Source: Candidatus Nitrosopumilus sp. (lineage in GTDB: Archaea; Thermoproteota; Nitrososphaeria; Nitrososphaerales; Nitrosopumilaceae). Taken from it: a DNA stretch of 46,530 bases. The notes beneath the pieces are model-generated. The model ran no database searches. It was given only the letters and a program-made list of their open reading frames with translations, and was not told the origin of the DNA. The stretch is from assembly GCF_028278985.1 (NCBI RefSeq), contig NZ_JANQTA010000007.1, positions 1-46,530 of the forward strand, given 5' to 3'. Below are positions 7,250 to 14,745 of the stretch, piece by piece (the first letter of the stretch is position 1; every line of letters begins with the position of its first letter). A program made the translations under genes and the position numbers.

Positions 7250-10108
7250 TTGATTTTGTATAGCGCCTCTACTGACAAGCAAGCTCCACCTCCTGATGCT
7301 GGAAAATTCATTCGATTAGGAATTGTGGCTATAATTGGAATTGTGATCTTTGCTATTGTTGGCAATCAGGCAGTAATTTTATCAATGAATTTTACTGAAT
7401 TTGGGGATCAATTCACTAAACCTCTCTATTACACACTTGTCTCAACAATTATCCTAGCTGCGGTTGCTTTAGTTAGGGTAAATGTTGCTGGACGATCTTC
7501 TATCTTTTGGTATGCAATTAACACCGCTATAGGATTCCTCTCAAGAGGTGGTCAACAAAATATCTCAAGCAGTATTCCAAGTTTTAGAGATTACAAACTT
7601 TCTGGTTCACAATTTGTAATTTGGCAGTTTACCAAAATTTTACTATTTGGTGCATTCTTTGCAAATATCATGTTTGGATTTGCTGCTATGGCATTCATTG
7701 ATGGAAATACAATGGGAATTGAAAATGTTCCAAAATTGTTTACATTACCATTTGTAACTCCGGAAACTAATCCAAACTATGCATCTGAAAATGTTGTTCC
7801 AATGATTCCTGCTTTGATAGTTTTACTTCCACCAATTCTTGCTGCCATTGGATTACGATTAGTTTTGTATGTGGGAATCCATAGAATTATTGATGTCATT
7901 ACTTCTTTCTTGAAAGATTCCAATGAAGGAAAACCACGTTATTTGAATTATGTTTCTACAATTGAAGGAATGATTGGTATCGGAGTTTTGTGGGCTGGAT
8001 TTAACTTATTCTTTACAGATCAAATTGACTACAATACAAGATACCTAATTGGTGGAACTCTTGTAATTGGTTTTGCATTGATTGCATTTTCTGTTGTTGA
8101 TAGAATTCGTGCACGTGTGTTAACACACATGTTCAAAAGAGATGTCTACATTCGTTTCTTGACAATTATAGCAATTGCAATAATTGTTGCAGGAGTTGTT
8201 TCTGTAAACAACAGTATTGCAGATGCAAAGAAAATTGAATTTCTAGGACCTTATACTGCACAACAAATTGGGGTTAATAGATATCTGGGTGAGCTAAATA
8301 ATATTCAAGAAAATACACATGATGTACAACTTACTTCTGTCTCTCCTAACAATATCAATAATTATGTTAAACAAAATAGTGATGTTTTAGATGTAATCCG
8401 TGTATGGGATTGGGAGGCTGCATTTGCAAAGCTCAAGCCTGAAATCGGTTTAATCCCATATGTTGACTTTGAAGATAACGACATTTTACGTTTCAATAAT
8501 ACTCTGTATTGGACAGCATCCATGAAACCAATCCTACCAACATCTGTTAGCCTTGAAAACAGATGGTATAATGAGCATCTGGTATATACTCATGTGCCTG
8601 ATGGCTTCTTAACTCTTGAAGCAACAGATGGTCAAATTGTAGATAGCTCTCAATTTTTCAAACAGAGGGAAATTTACTATGGTGAAGGAGGCTTATTTGA
8701 GCAAACATGGTCTGGATATCCAACCTCGCGTTCTGAAAGTGCAGAACTTGGTGGTGCATCATATTCAGGTCTAGGCGGTCTTGATGTATCTCCTCCATTA
8801 AGTTGGATCTTTGAACCAAACTTTTTGCTTTCATTCCCATCTGAATCAGTCCACATTATGAGATACAAAGATGTCAATGATCGAATGGAAATTCTTTATC
8901 CATACTTTTTGTATGATCTATTTGGCCAAGAATTAGATTCTCTTCCAGTAACTGATGGAACTAACTCCTACTGGCTAGTTCCTCTAATTATTGGATTTGA
9001 TACTAGTGATGTTCCTTGGTCCGTAGGTAATCCGTATTTACGATTAGTTGGTTATGCCTTAATTGATTCTTACAACGGTGATATTCAGTTACTCAAAACT
9101 GGTGATGATTTCTTTACAGAAATGTTCTCTAGTCAGTATTCTGAGCAATTCCAACCAATGCCTGCATGGTTAGAGGAACAAATCAGATATCCAGTTGAAT
9201 TGTTTAATTGGAAAACTGAAATGTATAATATTTACCACGTTACTAATGTTGAAACTTTCATTCAAGCAAATGAATTCTATGAAATCCCACGTGGCTTAGA
9301 TACCTATTATGTAGAAGCAAAACCTCCAGGATTTGATCAAACAGAATTCTTAGGTTTGCTGTCTCTTGAATTGAGAGGCTCTCAAGGTAGAAACTTAGCA
9401 GGATATATGGTAGTTGAAAATGATCTTACAAATCTTGGAAATCTCCAATTCTATGAAGTTCCATTAAACTCTACTACAAAATTAATTGGTCCTACAGCTG
9501 TTAGAGAAGCATTAGATAGAGATCCTGAATTTGCTCAATTGAAAACATTACTGAGAAATCCAAGAATTGGAGATAATATTTTGTATCGTGTTGGTGATCA
9601 TGACATTTACTTTATTCCAGTTTATACAGCTGGTGCAGGAGGAGTAGTTGCCCAATTAGGAACCATTGCTGCAGTTGGCGCTGCATTTAATGGCGAATAC
9701 TTTGTTGGTCTTGGAGATACTCAAGAAGAAGCATTTGAAGCCTATCTCAAGAAAGTCTCAGGAGTAGCTCCAACTATTACTACACCTGATAGTGACTATG
9801 TAGAATTAGTTCGTGATGATAGGATTGACATTATCAAATCAGTATTTAGAGAAAATGATATCTCTATAGCTGAACCTACATCAATTCAAGTTCCAGTTTC
9901 ATTTAACGAAGGACAAATGTTCTTCTTTACTGAAAAAGAACAAGAAGAAACTGAGGCATTCCTGGCTGCATTTATTGATGACTTTGTAAAACCACGAAGT
10001 GACAGAGTTTTCATGTGGCAAGATGAAAATAACCTCAACATTGGAACTGTATATGTAAAAGATGGAATTGCTGAAATGCATTACATTTCCATAGAGGTTG
10101 GAAGCTAA
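7250..10108 (+). CDS. UPF0182 family multi-spanning membrane protein with large external domain
   Basis: A 952-residue protein starting at TTG. The first third holds about seven hydrophobic segments (roughly residues 20-43, 62-84, 120-148, 185-210, 237-255, 265-287 and 300-322). The rest, about 630 residues, is soluble, mixed alpha/beta and aromatic-rich, with motifs such as GEGGLFEQTW and ILYPYFLYD typical of UPF0182 (COG1615). The family is known from bacteria and archaea but its function is not established. The soluble part probably faces outside. The next gene starts at the base after the stop, so the two are likely one transcript. There is no clear Shine-Dalgarno or strong TATA at the start. 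Confidence 0.8.
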   Translation: MILYSASTDKQAPPPDAGKFIRLGIVAIIGIVIFAIVGNQAVILSMNFTEFGDQFTKPLYYTLVSTIILAAVALVRVNVAGRSSIFWYAINTAIGFLSRGGQQNISSSIPSFRDYKLSGSQFVIWQFTKILLFGAFFANIMFGFAAMAFIDGNTMGIENVPKLFTLPFVTPETNPNYASENVVPMIPALIVLLPPILAAIGLRLVLYVGIHRIIDVITSFLKDSNEGKPRYLNYVSTIEGMIGIGVLWAGFNLFFTDQIDYNTRYLIGGTLVIGFALIAFSVVDRIRARVLTHMFKRDVYIRFLTIIAIAIIVAGVVSVNNSIADAKKIEFLGPYTAQQIGVNRYLGELNNIQENTHDVQLTSVSPNNINNYVKQNSDVLDVIRVWDWEAAFAKLKPEIGLIPYVDFEDNDILRFNNTLYWTASMKPILPTSVSLENRWYNEHLVYTHVPDGFLTLEATDGQIVDSSQFFKQREIYYGEGGLFEQTWSGYPTSRSESAELGGASYSGLGGLDVSPPLSWIFEPNFLLSFPSESVHIMRYKDVNDRMEILYPYFLYDLFGQELDSLPVTDGTNSYWLVPLIIGFDTSDVPWSVGNPYLRLVGYALIDSYNGDIQLLKTGDDFFTEMFSSQYSEQFQPMPAWLEEQIRYPVELFNWKTEMYNIYHVTNVETFIQANEFYEIPRGLDTYYVEAKPPGFDQTEFLGLLSLELRGSQGRNLAGYMVVENDLTNLGNLQFYEVPLNSTTKLIGPTAVREALDRDPEFAQLKTLLRNPRIGDNILYRVGDHDIYFIPVYTAGAGGVVAQLGTIAAVGAAFNGEYFVGLGDTQEEAFEAYLKKVSGVAPTITTPDSDYVELVRDDRIDIIKSVFRENDISIAEPTSIQVPVSFNEGQMFFFTEKEQEETEAFLAAFIDDFVKPRSDRVFMWQDENNLNIGTVYVKDGIAEMHYISIEVGS

Positions 10109-10651
10109 TTGCTTCTAGTTGTAGACAATGGTTCTGTTTTTACTAAAAATTTAATTAATTTTTTGGATAAAAACCAAATTTCTTTTGAAAAAATGTCTCC
10201 AACTACAATAAATCTTAATTCCCTCTCAGAATTTGATTCATTCATTTTATCTGGAAGACGAAAAAATGAAAAAAAAACTAATGAAATTAATTCAAAAATT
10301 ATTATGCATGCATTAGAAAATAATTCAAAACTACTGGGGATTTGTTATGGGGCTGAAATTCTTGCACTCACTTTGGGTGGAACAATCAAAAAATGTAATT
10401 CATTACAAAAAGGAGAGGAAACTGTATCAATATTTAAAGAAAATTCTATATCAAATAACTCACTAGATGTTTTTGAAAGTCATAGTTATGAAATATCAAA
10501 ATTACCAAATTCATTATTACCTTTAGGTAAATCTAGTAATTGTCAATATGAAGTCATTCAACATCAAAATGGACTAATTTTTGGTACTCAATTCCATCCT
10601 GAAATGAGTACAGATGGTCAAGAATTGATTCAAAAATTTTGTTCTCTTTGA
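10109..10651 (+). CDS. Class I glutamine amidotransferase, GMP synthase subunit A-like
   Basis: Class I GATases release ammonia from glutamine for a partner synthetase. The nucleophile C79 (GICYGAE) and the His163-Glu165 pair (FHPE) are present, and the 180-residue length fits archaeal GuaAa, the separate amidotransferase subunit of GMP synthase. Overall layout (N-terminal VVDNGS, mid LGGTIKK, SHSYE) resembles GuaAa. However, the usual GHQ after the nucleophile is GAE here, and no synthetase subunit is adjacent. It starts with TTG immediately after the UPF0182 stop. GuaAa is the best guess; an orphan GATase with another partner is possible. Confidence 0.65.
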   Translation: MLLVVDNGSVFTKNLINFLDKNQISFEKMSPTTINLNSLSEFDSFILSGRRKNEKKTNEINSKIIMHALENNSKLLGICYGAEILALTLGGTIKKCNSLQKGEETVSIFKENSISNNSLDVFESHSYEISKLPNSLLPLGKSSNCQYEVIQHQNGLIFGTQFHPEMSTDGQELIQKFCSL

Positions 10652-10685
10652 TTGATTTTAATTACTGTTTGTTAGGATTAAATTC

Positions 10686-11648
10686 ATGGAAGAAGAGAAT
10701 CATGAACTATTACTACCTCTAGTTCAGGAGGAAAATATCTGTCTACCTTTACCAATCAATGTTGTTTCAAAATATTGGAACATAGAGCTTCCCATTGCTG
10801 AAGCTATTGAAACCTCTAAACGATATTCTGGATTTAATGGGAGTGTGCTGATTGAAGGAATAGAATCAGCTGAAAGGCATGGATTGAATTGTAAAATCTT
10901 ACGTTCATCTTTACAAGAACTTAAAAAAATAATTGTTGCAGGAATTCCCCCTATTGTAATACTTCCAGGAATTCCTGAAATTACTCAACATGCATCCGTG
11001 ATTACCGGCTTTGATGAAGAAGAAAAAACAATTTTCCATTATGTTCAACAAGGAACTACTGAAGGAGAACAACAAGAAGGTGCAATTCCTCAAGATGTAT
11101 TTGACAAAGAATGGTCTCAAGAAGGAAGAATATTGATTGTATTGGCACCAAATGATATAATATCTCCAATATCTTTTGAAAACGAAAATAGTAATCAATC
11201 TAATCGACTTTGTTTTGATTCAGAAAGAAAGATGATTTTAAAGAATCAAGAAGAAGCCCTATCTCTATTAAAACAAGCAATTGTATTAGACAGTAAAAAC
11301 TCAAATGCATTCTATCAATTGGGGGCATTGTTTAATGAACAAAATTCTACTGAATGTATCAAATATTATGAAGAATGTCTAAAAATCAATAGCAGATCAT
11401 ATCTATCTTATAATGGATTAGGTAATTTTCATCTAAAAACTAATCAATTTGAAAAAGCAACAGATTTCTATACTAAAGCAATTAAAATAGATTCAAAAAG
11501 ATCTGCCAAAATTTACAAAAATCGTGCATATCTTCTTGACAAATTAGGAAAAAGTTCAGATGCAAAAACTGATCTACAAAATTATCTCAAATTTTTTCCA
11601 AAAGCTCCAGATCGTGGAGTAATTGAGCAAGCCATACGTGAATTGTAA
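10686..11648 (+). CDS. C39-like cysteine-peptidase domain fused to TPR repeats
   Basis: 320 residues in two parts. Residues 1-155 resemble the papain-like C39 fold: Cys19 after QEENI, His102 in QHASVITGFD, with hydrophobic strands between. The usual Asp-Pro of the third catalytic position is not evident (FHYVQQG instead), so activity is uncertain. Residues about 190-320 form at least three TPR units (NAFYQLGALF, SYNGLGNFHL, IYKNRAYLL) that would bind a partner. There is no signal peptide or membrane segment, so it is probably cytoplasmic and unlike the C39 domains of bacteriocin exporters. An AT-rich box (about 10655-10663) lies 27 bases before the ATG. The stop abuts the 3' end of tRNA-Gly. 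Confidence 0.65.
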   Translation: MEEENHELLLPLVQEENICLPLPINVVSKYWNIELPIAEAIETSKRYSGFNGSVLIEGIESAERHGLNCKILRSSLQELKKIIVAGIPPIVILPGIPEITQHASVITGFDEEEKTIFHYVQQGTTEGEQQEGAIPQDVFDKEWSQEGRILIVLAPNDIISPISFENENSNQSNRLCFDSERKMILKNQEEALSLLKQAIVLDSKNSNAFYQLGALFNEQNSTECIKYYEECLKINSRSYLSYNGLGNFHLKTNQFEKATDFYTKAIKIDSKRSAKIYKNRAYLLDKLGKSSDAKTDLQNYLKFFPKAPDRGVIEQAIREL

Positions 11649-11722
11649 TGCGGAATACGGGATTTGAACCCGTGGCCTTCAGCTTGGGAAGCTGACGTCA
11701 TACCAGACTAAACTAATTCCGC
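11649..11722 (-). tRNA. tRNA-Gly (CCC)
   Basis: Folds as a complete cloverleaf. The acceptor GCGGAAT pairs with ATTCCGC, followed by discriminator A at 11649. The anticodon stem TCAGC/GCTGA encloses a loop with anticodon CCC. The T-arm ACGGG/CCCGT has the TTCAAAT loop. There is no intron and no encoded CCA. Its 3' end directly abuts the stop codon of the opposite-strand upstream gene. Confidence 0.93.
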
Positions 11723-11745
11723 TAACTCAATTTTATTAATTATGA

Positions 11746-11753
11746 TTAAATAT
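11746..11753. promoter_or_regulatory. TATA-like box placed for two divergent genes
   Basis: TTAAATAT is centred about 27.5 bases from the 5' end of tRNA-Gly (minus strand) and about 24.5 bases from the ATG of the zinc-ribbon gene (plus strand). It reads as an AT-rich box in either direction. Only about 51 bases separate the two genes, so one box may serve both. Confidence 0.4.
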
Positions 11754-11773
11754 CTTAATTGAGAACTTGTATT

Positions 11774-11947
11774 ATGGATGCACGATGTCCTGAATGTGAA
11801 AAAGTTGCAATTTTAGATGATGCAATTACAAAAGTAAAATGCCCTCATTGTAATTTTGAAGCAGACTATGACTCCTATTTAGAAATCATGAAAGATCAGG
11901 CCGTTAACATGGCATCTGATTATATCCCTGATAGGCCTGGACTTTAA
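11774..11947 (+). CDS. Small zinc-ribbon protein
   Basis: 57 residues from the ATG at 11774; an in-frame TTG at 11759 would add five residues, but the ATG is better placed relative to the TATA-like box. Two pairs, CPEC and CPHC about 20 residues apart, make a single zinc ribbon. The tail (DYIPDRPGL) is polar. It resembles LysW-type or other mini zinc ribbons, but the LysW C-terminal Glu signature (EDWGE) is absent, so I do not call it LysW. Its stop is directly adjacent to the stop of a second, convergent zinc protein. Confidence 0.75.
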   Translation: MDARCPECEKVAILDDAITKVKCPHCNFEADYDSYLEIMKDQAVNMASDYIPDRPGL

Positions 11948-12079
11948 TTACCAATAATTTCCTTTATCAGAACAATCCAAGTGAGCACCACAATTTGGAC
12001 AGAACATATGACATGCTTGCATATCTACCATCTCTTTTTCACATCTAGGACATGTGATGCTTTCCTTCATGCCTATCAT
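11948..12079 (-). CDS. 43-residue zinc-binding microprotein
   Basis: A short minus-strand frame, ATG at 12079, TAA at 11948-11950. The protein holds CPRC (residues 10-13), an isolated Cys23-His24, CPNCG (27-31) and Cys36. The two CPxC pairs 14 residues apart form a classic zinc-ribbon knuckle set. A start at the second Met (12070) is also possible. It ends in NYW. The regular cysteine pattern and exact fit between the flanking genes support a real gene. I recognise the zinc-ribbon type but no specific function. Confidence 0.7.
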   Translation of the reverse strand: MIGMKESITCPRCEKEMVDMQACHMFCPNCGAHLDCSDKGNYW

Positions 12080-12144
12080 AATGAATTCTGATTTAAAAAT
12101 AATGTCCAAAGGTTAATTAGTCGTTCAACTTTTTTTGGGAATAC

Positions 12145-12555
12145 TTGGCAAACTTCAAGTTAACAATATCGGACATTAAAGGAAAATCTATTACAAAAGA
12201 ACTCAAAGATAGCGATGCTAATCCATTATTAGGATTAGAATTGGGTAAGGAAGCTGATGCAACAATTGTTGGTTTAAGTGGAAAATTAAAACTCACTGGT
12301 GGTAGTGATAAGTCTGGAGTTCCAATGAGAAATGATATTCATGGTTCTGCTAGACAATATGTTCTATTATCAAAAGGAGTAGGATTACAGGATGCTGAAG
12401 CTGGCCAAAGAGTTAGAAAGTTAATGAGAGGTAATACAATTTCTGAAGAAATTTATCAAGTAAATTGTAAATTTGATGGTGAATTACCCGTAGATGAAGC
12501 TCCTGCTGAAGAAGCAGAAAACTCTGAAGAAAAATCTGATGAGAAAAAAGAATAA
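12145..12555 (+). CDS. rps6e: 30S ribosomal protein S6e
   Basis: 136 residues matching archaeal/eukaryotic S6e: MANFKLTISDIKGKSITKE at the N-terminus, GKLKLTGGSDKSGVPM and RKLMRGNTISEEIYQVNCK in the core. The C-terminus is an acidic Glu/Ala tail (DEAPAEEAENSEEKS) in place of the long basic eukaryotic extension. The start is TTG at 12145, preceded by GGGA. It is followed 31 bases later by aIF2 gamma, a pairing common in archaea. Confidence 0.95.
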   Translation: MANFKLTISDIKGKSITKELKDSDANPLLGLELGKEADATIVGLSGKLKLTGGSDKSGVPMRNDIHGSARQYVLLSKGVGLQDAEAGQRVRKLMRGNTISEEIYQVNCKFDGELPVDEAPAEEAENSEEKSDEKKE

Positions 12556-12586
12556 CTTAACATATAACGATTCTACATTTTGACTA

Positions 12587-13849
12587 ATGCATTGGAGAGA
12601 AACACTTCCTGATTGGTATGTAAAAAAATATGGTTATCAACCTTGTATCAATATTGGTACCGCAGGTCATGTTGATCACGGAAAAACTACTCTAATTCAA
12701 GCACTAACTGGTTCTTGGACAAGTGTTCACAGTCAAGAATTAAAACGTGGAATTACCATCAGAGTAGGTTATTCAGATGCTGCTTTTTACAAATGTAAAA
12801 AATGTGAAGAACCATTATGTTATTCAACTACTCCAAAATGCAATAACTGTGGTAAAGAAAGTGAATTATCTAGGGTTGTAAGTTTTGTAGATAGTCCCGG
12901 CCATGAAAGTTTAATGGCAAATATGCTTTCAGGTTCTGCATTAATGGATGGTGCACTCCTATTAGTTGCATCAAACGAAAAAGTTCCAAGACCTCAAACA
13001 AAAGAACATATTTTAGCACTTCAAACTTTAGGAATTCAACAAATTGTTATTGTTCAAAACAAAGTTGATCTATTAGATTACAAGGAAGCTGTTTCAAATT
13101 ATCAAGATATTTCTAAATTTGTTAAAGGCACCCATGCCTCAAAGGCTCCAGTAATTCCTATTTCTGCTCAATCTGGACTAAACATTGATGCATTAATTGG
13201 TGCAATAGAGAATACAATCAAAACTCCGGAACGTGATGAGAAGAAAGAAACTGTAATGCATGTTTTACGTTCTTTTGATGTAAATAAACCAGGAACTAAA
13301 CTTAAAGAAATCAAAGGTGGTGTAATTGGAGGAAGTTTAACACAAGGTGTTTTTAATGTTGGAGATGAAATTGAAATTAAACCAGGAATTCTAAACGAAA
13401 AAAAGAAATCTTATGAACCATTACAAACTGAAATTACTTCATTAGGAACTGCAGCAGGCATTGTAGACTCTGTAAAACCTGGAGGATTAGTTGCAATTGG
13501 TACAAAACTTGATCCTGCTATGACTAGAAGTGATTCCTTTATTGGCTCAGTTATTGGAAAACCAGGAACACTTCCTGAAAATTCTACTAGTCTTAAACTT
13601 GAAGTTAATCTATTTGATTCTGCAGTGGGTACTACTGAAGATATCAAAGTTCAACCTATCCAATCAGGAGAATTATTAAGACTTAACATAGGCACAGCTC
13701 CAGTTCTTGGAAAAGTTACAAAGGTAAAATCTAAAAATATTGAACTTGAACTACGAAGACCTGCATGCATCTTTAAAGGTGGAAATGTCGCAATTAGTAG
13801 AAGAATTACTGAAAGATGGCGTTTAATTGGTGCGGGTATAGTTGGTTGA
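12587..13849 (+). CDS. eif2g: Translation initiation factor aIF2 gamma subunit
   Basis: GTPase subunit of the heterotrimer that delivers initiator Met-tRNA to the small ribosomal subunit. Seen: P-loop GHVDHGKTT (residues 27-35), switch region with a zinc knuckle (C70, C73, C85, C88, plus C78), DSPGHE at 102-107, NKVD for guanine, and the two C-terminal beta-barrels. At 420 residues it is full length. It lies downstream of S6e, and its last eight bases overlap the PIN-domain gene. The alpha subunit is also in this window (17034-17828). Confidence 0.97.
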   Translation: MHWRETLPDWYVKKYGYQPCINIGTAGHVDHGKTTLIQALTGSWTSVHSQELKRGITIRVGYSDAAFYKCKKCEEPLCYSTTPKCNNCGKESELSRVVSFVDSPGHESLMANMLSGSALMDGALLLVASNEKVPRPQTKEHILALQTLGIQQIVIVQNKVDLLDYKEAVSNYQDISKFVKGTHASKAPVIPISAQSGLNIDALIGAIENTIKTPERDEKKETVMHVLRSFDVNKPGTKLKEIKGGVIGGSLTQGVFNVGDEIEIKPGILNEKKKSYEPLQTEITSLGTAAGIVDSVKPGGLVAIGTKLDPAMTRSDSFIGSVIGKPGTLPENSTSLKLEVNLFDSAVGTTEDIKVQPIQSGELLRLNIGTAPVLGKVTKVKSKNIELELRRPACIFKGGNVAISRRITERWRLIGAGIVG

Positions 13850-14210
13850 AGTTATTTGTGATACTAGTTTTCTGATTCATTTATCAACACATAGAATTAT
13901 CAATATAGATAATATTGAAATGGATATTGGTCAAATCACTTTTCTGGTACCTAATGTTGTAATTGAAGAATTAAAAAATTTAGAAAAAAATCCATCAAAA
14001 AAATTTGAAATTTCACAAACTATGAAATATATTAAAAATTTTAAAACTATTGAAATTAATGGAACTTTTGCTGATAAAGAAATAATTAATTATGTAAAAA
14101 AAAATAATATGATTGTTGCAACAATGGATAGAGAATTAAAAAACAAAATTAAATTATTTGGTAATTCAATTATTTCATTTTCTAAAAATAAAATTATTTT
14201 AGAATCTTAG
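13842..14210 (+). CDS. PIN-domain protein, Fcf1/Utp23-like archaeal type
   Basis: A 122-residue PIN nuclease fold with the complete acidic set: D7 (CDTSFL), E42/E43 (VVIEELKN), D78 and D96 (ATMDRELK). It starts at TTG and overlaps the aIF2 gamma gene by eight bases. This position after aIF2 gamma recurs in archaea for COG1412-type proteins related to rRNA-processing Fcf1/Utp23, so a role in rRNA or RNA processing is more likely than a VapC toxin. No antitoxin gene is adjacent. The gene is notably more AT-rich than aIF2 gamma. Confidence 0.82.
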   Translation: MVEVICDTSFLIHLSTHRIINIDNIEMDIGQITFLVPNVVIEELKNLEKNPSKKFEISQTMKYIKNFKTIEINGTFADKEIINYVKKNNMIVATMDRELKNKIKLFGNSIISFSKNKIILES

Positions 14211-14244
14211 AAAAATTTAACTTTAAGTAGAAACAATAGAAATT

Positions 14245-14697
14245 ATGTCACCTTTAATTTTAGAAACAAGTTCTTTTGAGAATGAAGGTGTCATTCCAAG
14301 AAAATTTGGATATAAGGAAGGAAATTTTAGTCCTGCTTTAAAATTTCAGAATATTCCTGAAGGAACAAAATCTTTGGTGTTAATAATGGATGATCCTGAT
14401 GCTATGGGTGCTGTTGGAAAAGTTTGGGTACATTGGGTTGTTTGGAATATACACCCAAATGATGAATTTCAAGAGAATTCAATTCCTTCTCATTGTTTAG
14501 AAGGAAAAACTGATTTTGGTGATAATGGATATGGTGGTCCTGCTCCCCCAGATAAAGAGCATACGTACCTTTTCAAACTTTATGCATTAAGTTCTGAAAT
14601 TGATGCTAAAATAGATTCATCAAAAAATGAAATTGAAGAATTAATGAAGGATAAAATTCTTGAAACAGCAATTCTAAAAGGAAGATTTGCACCATAA
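14245..14697 (+). CDS. YbhB/YbcL family PEBP protein
   Basis: 150 residues of the phosphatidylethanolamine-binding / Raf-kinase-inhibitor-like family. Family motifs are clear: SSFENEGVIPRKFGY, FSPALKFQNIP, LVLIMDDPDA, VHWVVWNI and GYGGPAPPDKEHTYLFKLYAL. The ligand and role in archaea are not established. There is no signal peptide, so it is probably cytoplasmic. AT-rich AAATTTAAC at about 14213 lies 27-31 bases before the ATG. Confidence 0.93.
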   Translation: MSPLILETSSFENEGVIPRKFGYKEGNFSPALKFQNIPEGTKSLVLIMDDPDAMGAVGKVWVHWVVWNIHPNDEFQENSIPSHCLEGKTDFGDNGYGGPAPPDKEHTYLFKLYALSSEIDAKIDSSKNEIEELMKDKILETAILKGRFAP

Positions 14698-14745
14698 CAA
14701 GTATTATGTAAAAAGAATAATAACCTACAACTTTAACCTCGAGTA

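Noticed and set aside
10686-11648. Bacteriocin-processing exporter
   Set aside because: The C39-like domain is not fused to membrane or ABC segments, and no precursor peptide gene is near.
11774-11947. LysW amino-group carrier protein
   Set aside because: It has a zinc ribbon of similar size but lacks the C-terminal Glu signature that carries the substrate, and no lys/arg biosynthesis gene is near.
13842-14210. VapC toxin of a toxin-antitoxin pair
   Set aside because: No antitoxin gene is adjacent, and the position after aIF2 gamma is typical of Fcf1-like archaeal PIN proteins.
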